Under the pieces are notes generated by a model that was not told the DNA's origin, ran no database searches, and saw only the letters and a program-made list of their open reading frames with translations. Positions 63,257 to 64,000 of a stretch of 64,000 nucleotides of DNA are shown piece by piece; the first letter of the stretch is position 1; each line of letters starts with the position of its first letter. The stretch is from Demequina sp. NBRC 110054 (GTDB lineage: Bacteria > Actinomycetota > Actinomycetes > Actinomycetales > Demequinaceae). The DNA is taken from positions 620,001 through 684,000 of the forward strand of contig NZ_BBRK01000005.1 of the NCBI RefSeq assembly GCF_002090115.1, in the 5' to 3' direction. Both the position numbers and the translations under genes were made by a program.

Positions 63257-63723
63257 GGACGCACCCACTCGCCCGAGCGCCCGCCGGACTTGCGGATCAG
63301 CTCGACGGACCGGATCGCGGTCGAGCGATCAAGGCCCTTCACCATGTCGATCACGTTGAGCGCCGCGACCGAGGCCGCAGTGAGCGCCTCCATCTCGACG
63401 CCCGTGCGGTCGGCGGTCGAGACGGTCGCCTCGATGGCCACCCCGTCGTCCTCGACCGCGACGTCCACCACGCATCCGTGCACACCGATCACGTGCGCGA
63501 GAGGCAGCAGCTCGGGGGTCCTCTTGGCCGCGGCGATCCCGGCCACCCGGGCTAGCGCGAGCACGTCCCCCTTGGGCACCGAGCCGGAGCGGAGCGCCTC
63601 GACGACCTCGGGTGAGCACGCGACGGACGCGCGCGCGGTCGCGGACCGCACCGTCGGCTGCTTCGCGGTGACGTCGACCATGCGCGCGTGGCCGGCCTCA
63701 TCCAGGTGCGTGAAGTCGGTCAT
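63253..63723 (-). CDS. moaC: cyclic pyranopterin monophosphate synthase
   Basis: 156 residues. MVDVTAKQPTVRSATA, KGDVLALARVAGIAAAKRTPELLPLAH and MVKGLDRSTAI are the family blocks with the catalytic Lys and His residues. It converts the MoaA product to precursor Z. ATG 63723 overlaps the moeA stop; the frame is open further upstream only inside moeA. Confidence 0.95.
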   Translation of the reverse strand: MTDFTHLDEAGHARMVDVTAKQPTVRSATARASVACSPEVVEALRSGSVPKGDVLALARVAGIAAAKRTPELLPLAHVIGVHGCVVDVAVEDDGVAIEATVSTADRTGVEMEALTAASVAALNVIDMVKGLDRSTAIRSVELIRKSGGRSGEWVRP

Positions 63724-64000
63724 GGGGAGAGCCTCATGATGCCCACGGTATCGCCGGCCCGGACCTCCTCGGTGTCCGCGTCGACCATGGCGAAGGCCTC
63801 GGCCCTCGAGAGCGACCCGATCAGATGGGATGCCGAGCCGCCGGTCGTCGCCGGGAAGGCGAGTCCCCCCTCGAAGCGCACCGGCATCGCCTGCGCGCGG
63901 CCGGGAGGGCACCGCCACCCCTCTCCGACCACCGCGGCGCGCATCCCGGAATCCGGGAGCCGCAGCATCTCCCGCAGCATCGGCCTCACGACCACCAGGA
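63720..64000 (-). CDS. moeA: molybdopterin molybdenumtransferase, C-terminal part
   Basis: The last 93 or so residues before the right edge: VVRPMLREMLRLP and QAMPVRFEGGLAFPATTGGSASHL, the MoeA domain IV, ending AGDTVGIMRLSP. MoeA inserts molybdenum into adenylylated molybdopterin. The gene runs out of the window. It leads the minus-strand unit moeA-moaC-moaD with four-base overlaps. Confidence 0.88.
   Translation of the reverse strand, partial: LVVVRPMLREMLRLPDSGMRAAVVGEGWRCPPGRAQAMPVRFEGGLAFPATTGGSASHLIGSLSRAEAFAMVDADTEEVRAGDTVGIMRLSP

Overview
The window reads as chromosomal DNA of a high-GC actinobacterium, most likely a member of the Micrococcales (Cellulomonadaceae/Demequinaceae-like). 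The grounds are a base composition I judge by eye at about 72% G+C, frequent GTG starts, many leaderless promoters (TANNNT hexamer 6-8 nt before the start codon), a eukaryote-like single-chain glycyl-tRNA synthetase, and the gene order hrcA-dnaJ ... rsmE-HIT-phoH-ybeY-hemolysin-era and lepA-hemW ... holA-comEC-comEA-degV-leuS. I name no species. I found no tRNA, rRNA, CRISPR array, prophage or intact insertion sequence. No gene-free stretch exceeds 300 bases; the longest are about 230-280 bases and hold terminators, the CIRCE element or inverted repeats.

Layout. 1-8200 is the end of a surface polysaccharide cluster: a partial membrane protein, a Wzz-like chain-length protein fused to a decayed tyrosine-kinase domain, three glycosyltransferases in ATGA overlap, a HAD protein with an unknown partner, and a Wzx-like flippase. 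8181-11265 carries a YibE/F membrane protein, glyS and an HU protein. 11499-17476 is a compact zinc-starvation (Zur) locus: six cysteine-poor ribosomal protein paralogues on the minus strand (bL28, bL33, uS14, bL31, bL36, bL32) opposite a COG0523-like protein that lacks its P-loop, then znuA-znuC-znuB-zur and a DedA-like protein. Two Zur-type palindromes sit inside the two key promoters.

17473-26563 holds uppS, an RpiR-type regulator, a HAD hydrolase, recO, a TetR locus with four identical operators between divergent promoters, and leuA with a leader peptide and attenuator-like hairpin. 26725-35551 is a housekeeping block on the minus strand (era, CorC/hemolysin, ybeY, phoH, HIT, rsmE, a PH/SHOCT protein, EI24, dnaJ, hrcA with CIRCE). 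35781-49823 contains two DUF4870 proteins, a P-loop kinase-like protein, hemW, lepA, a PAS-GGDEF-EAL protein, a membrane-anchored MazF-like protein, rpsT, holA, the DNA-uptake genes comEC and comEA, and two DegV proteins. 49958-56519 has leuS and the transglutaminase/alpha-E/ATP-grasp trio. 56591-64000 is a molybdenum block: modABC, mogA, moaE, moaA on the plus strand and moeA-moaC-moaD on the minus strand, split by an amine oxidase and a tiny membrane protein.

The most unusual whole-window signal is a 9-mer, GGACGATGC/GCATCGTCC, that I count 23 times (17 extend to GGACGATGCG). It occurs in both orientations, in different reading frames and in intergenic DNA. It looks like a DNA-level signal, not a protein motif, and the nearby presence of comEA/comEC makes an uptake-type sequence one testable explanation.
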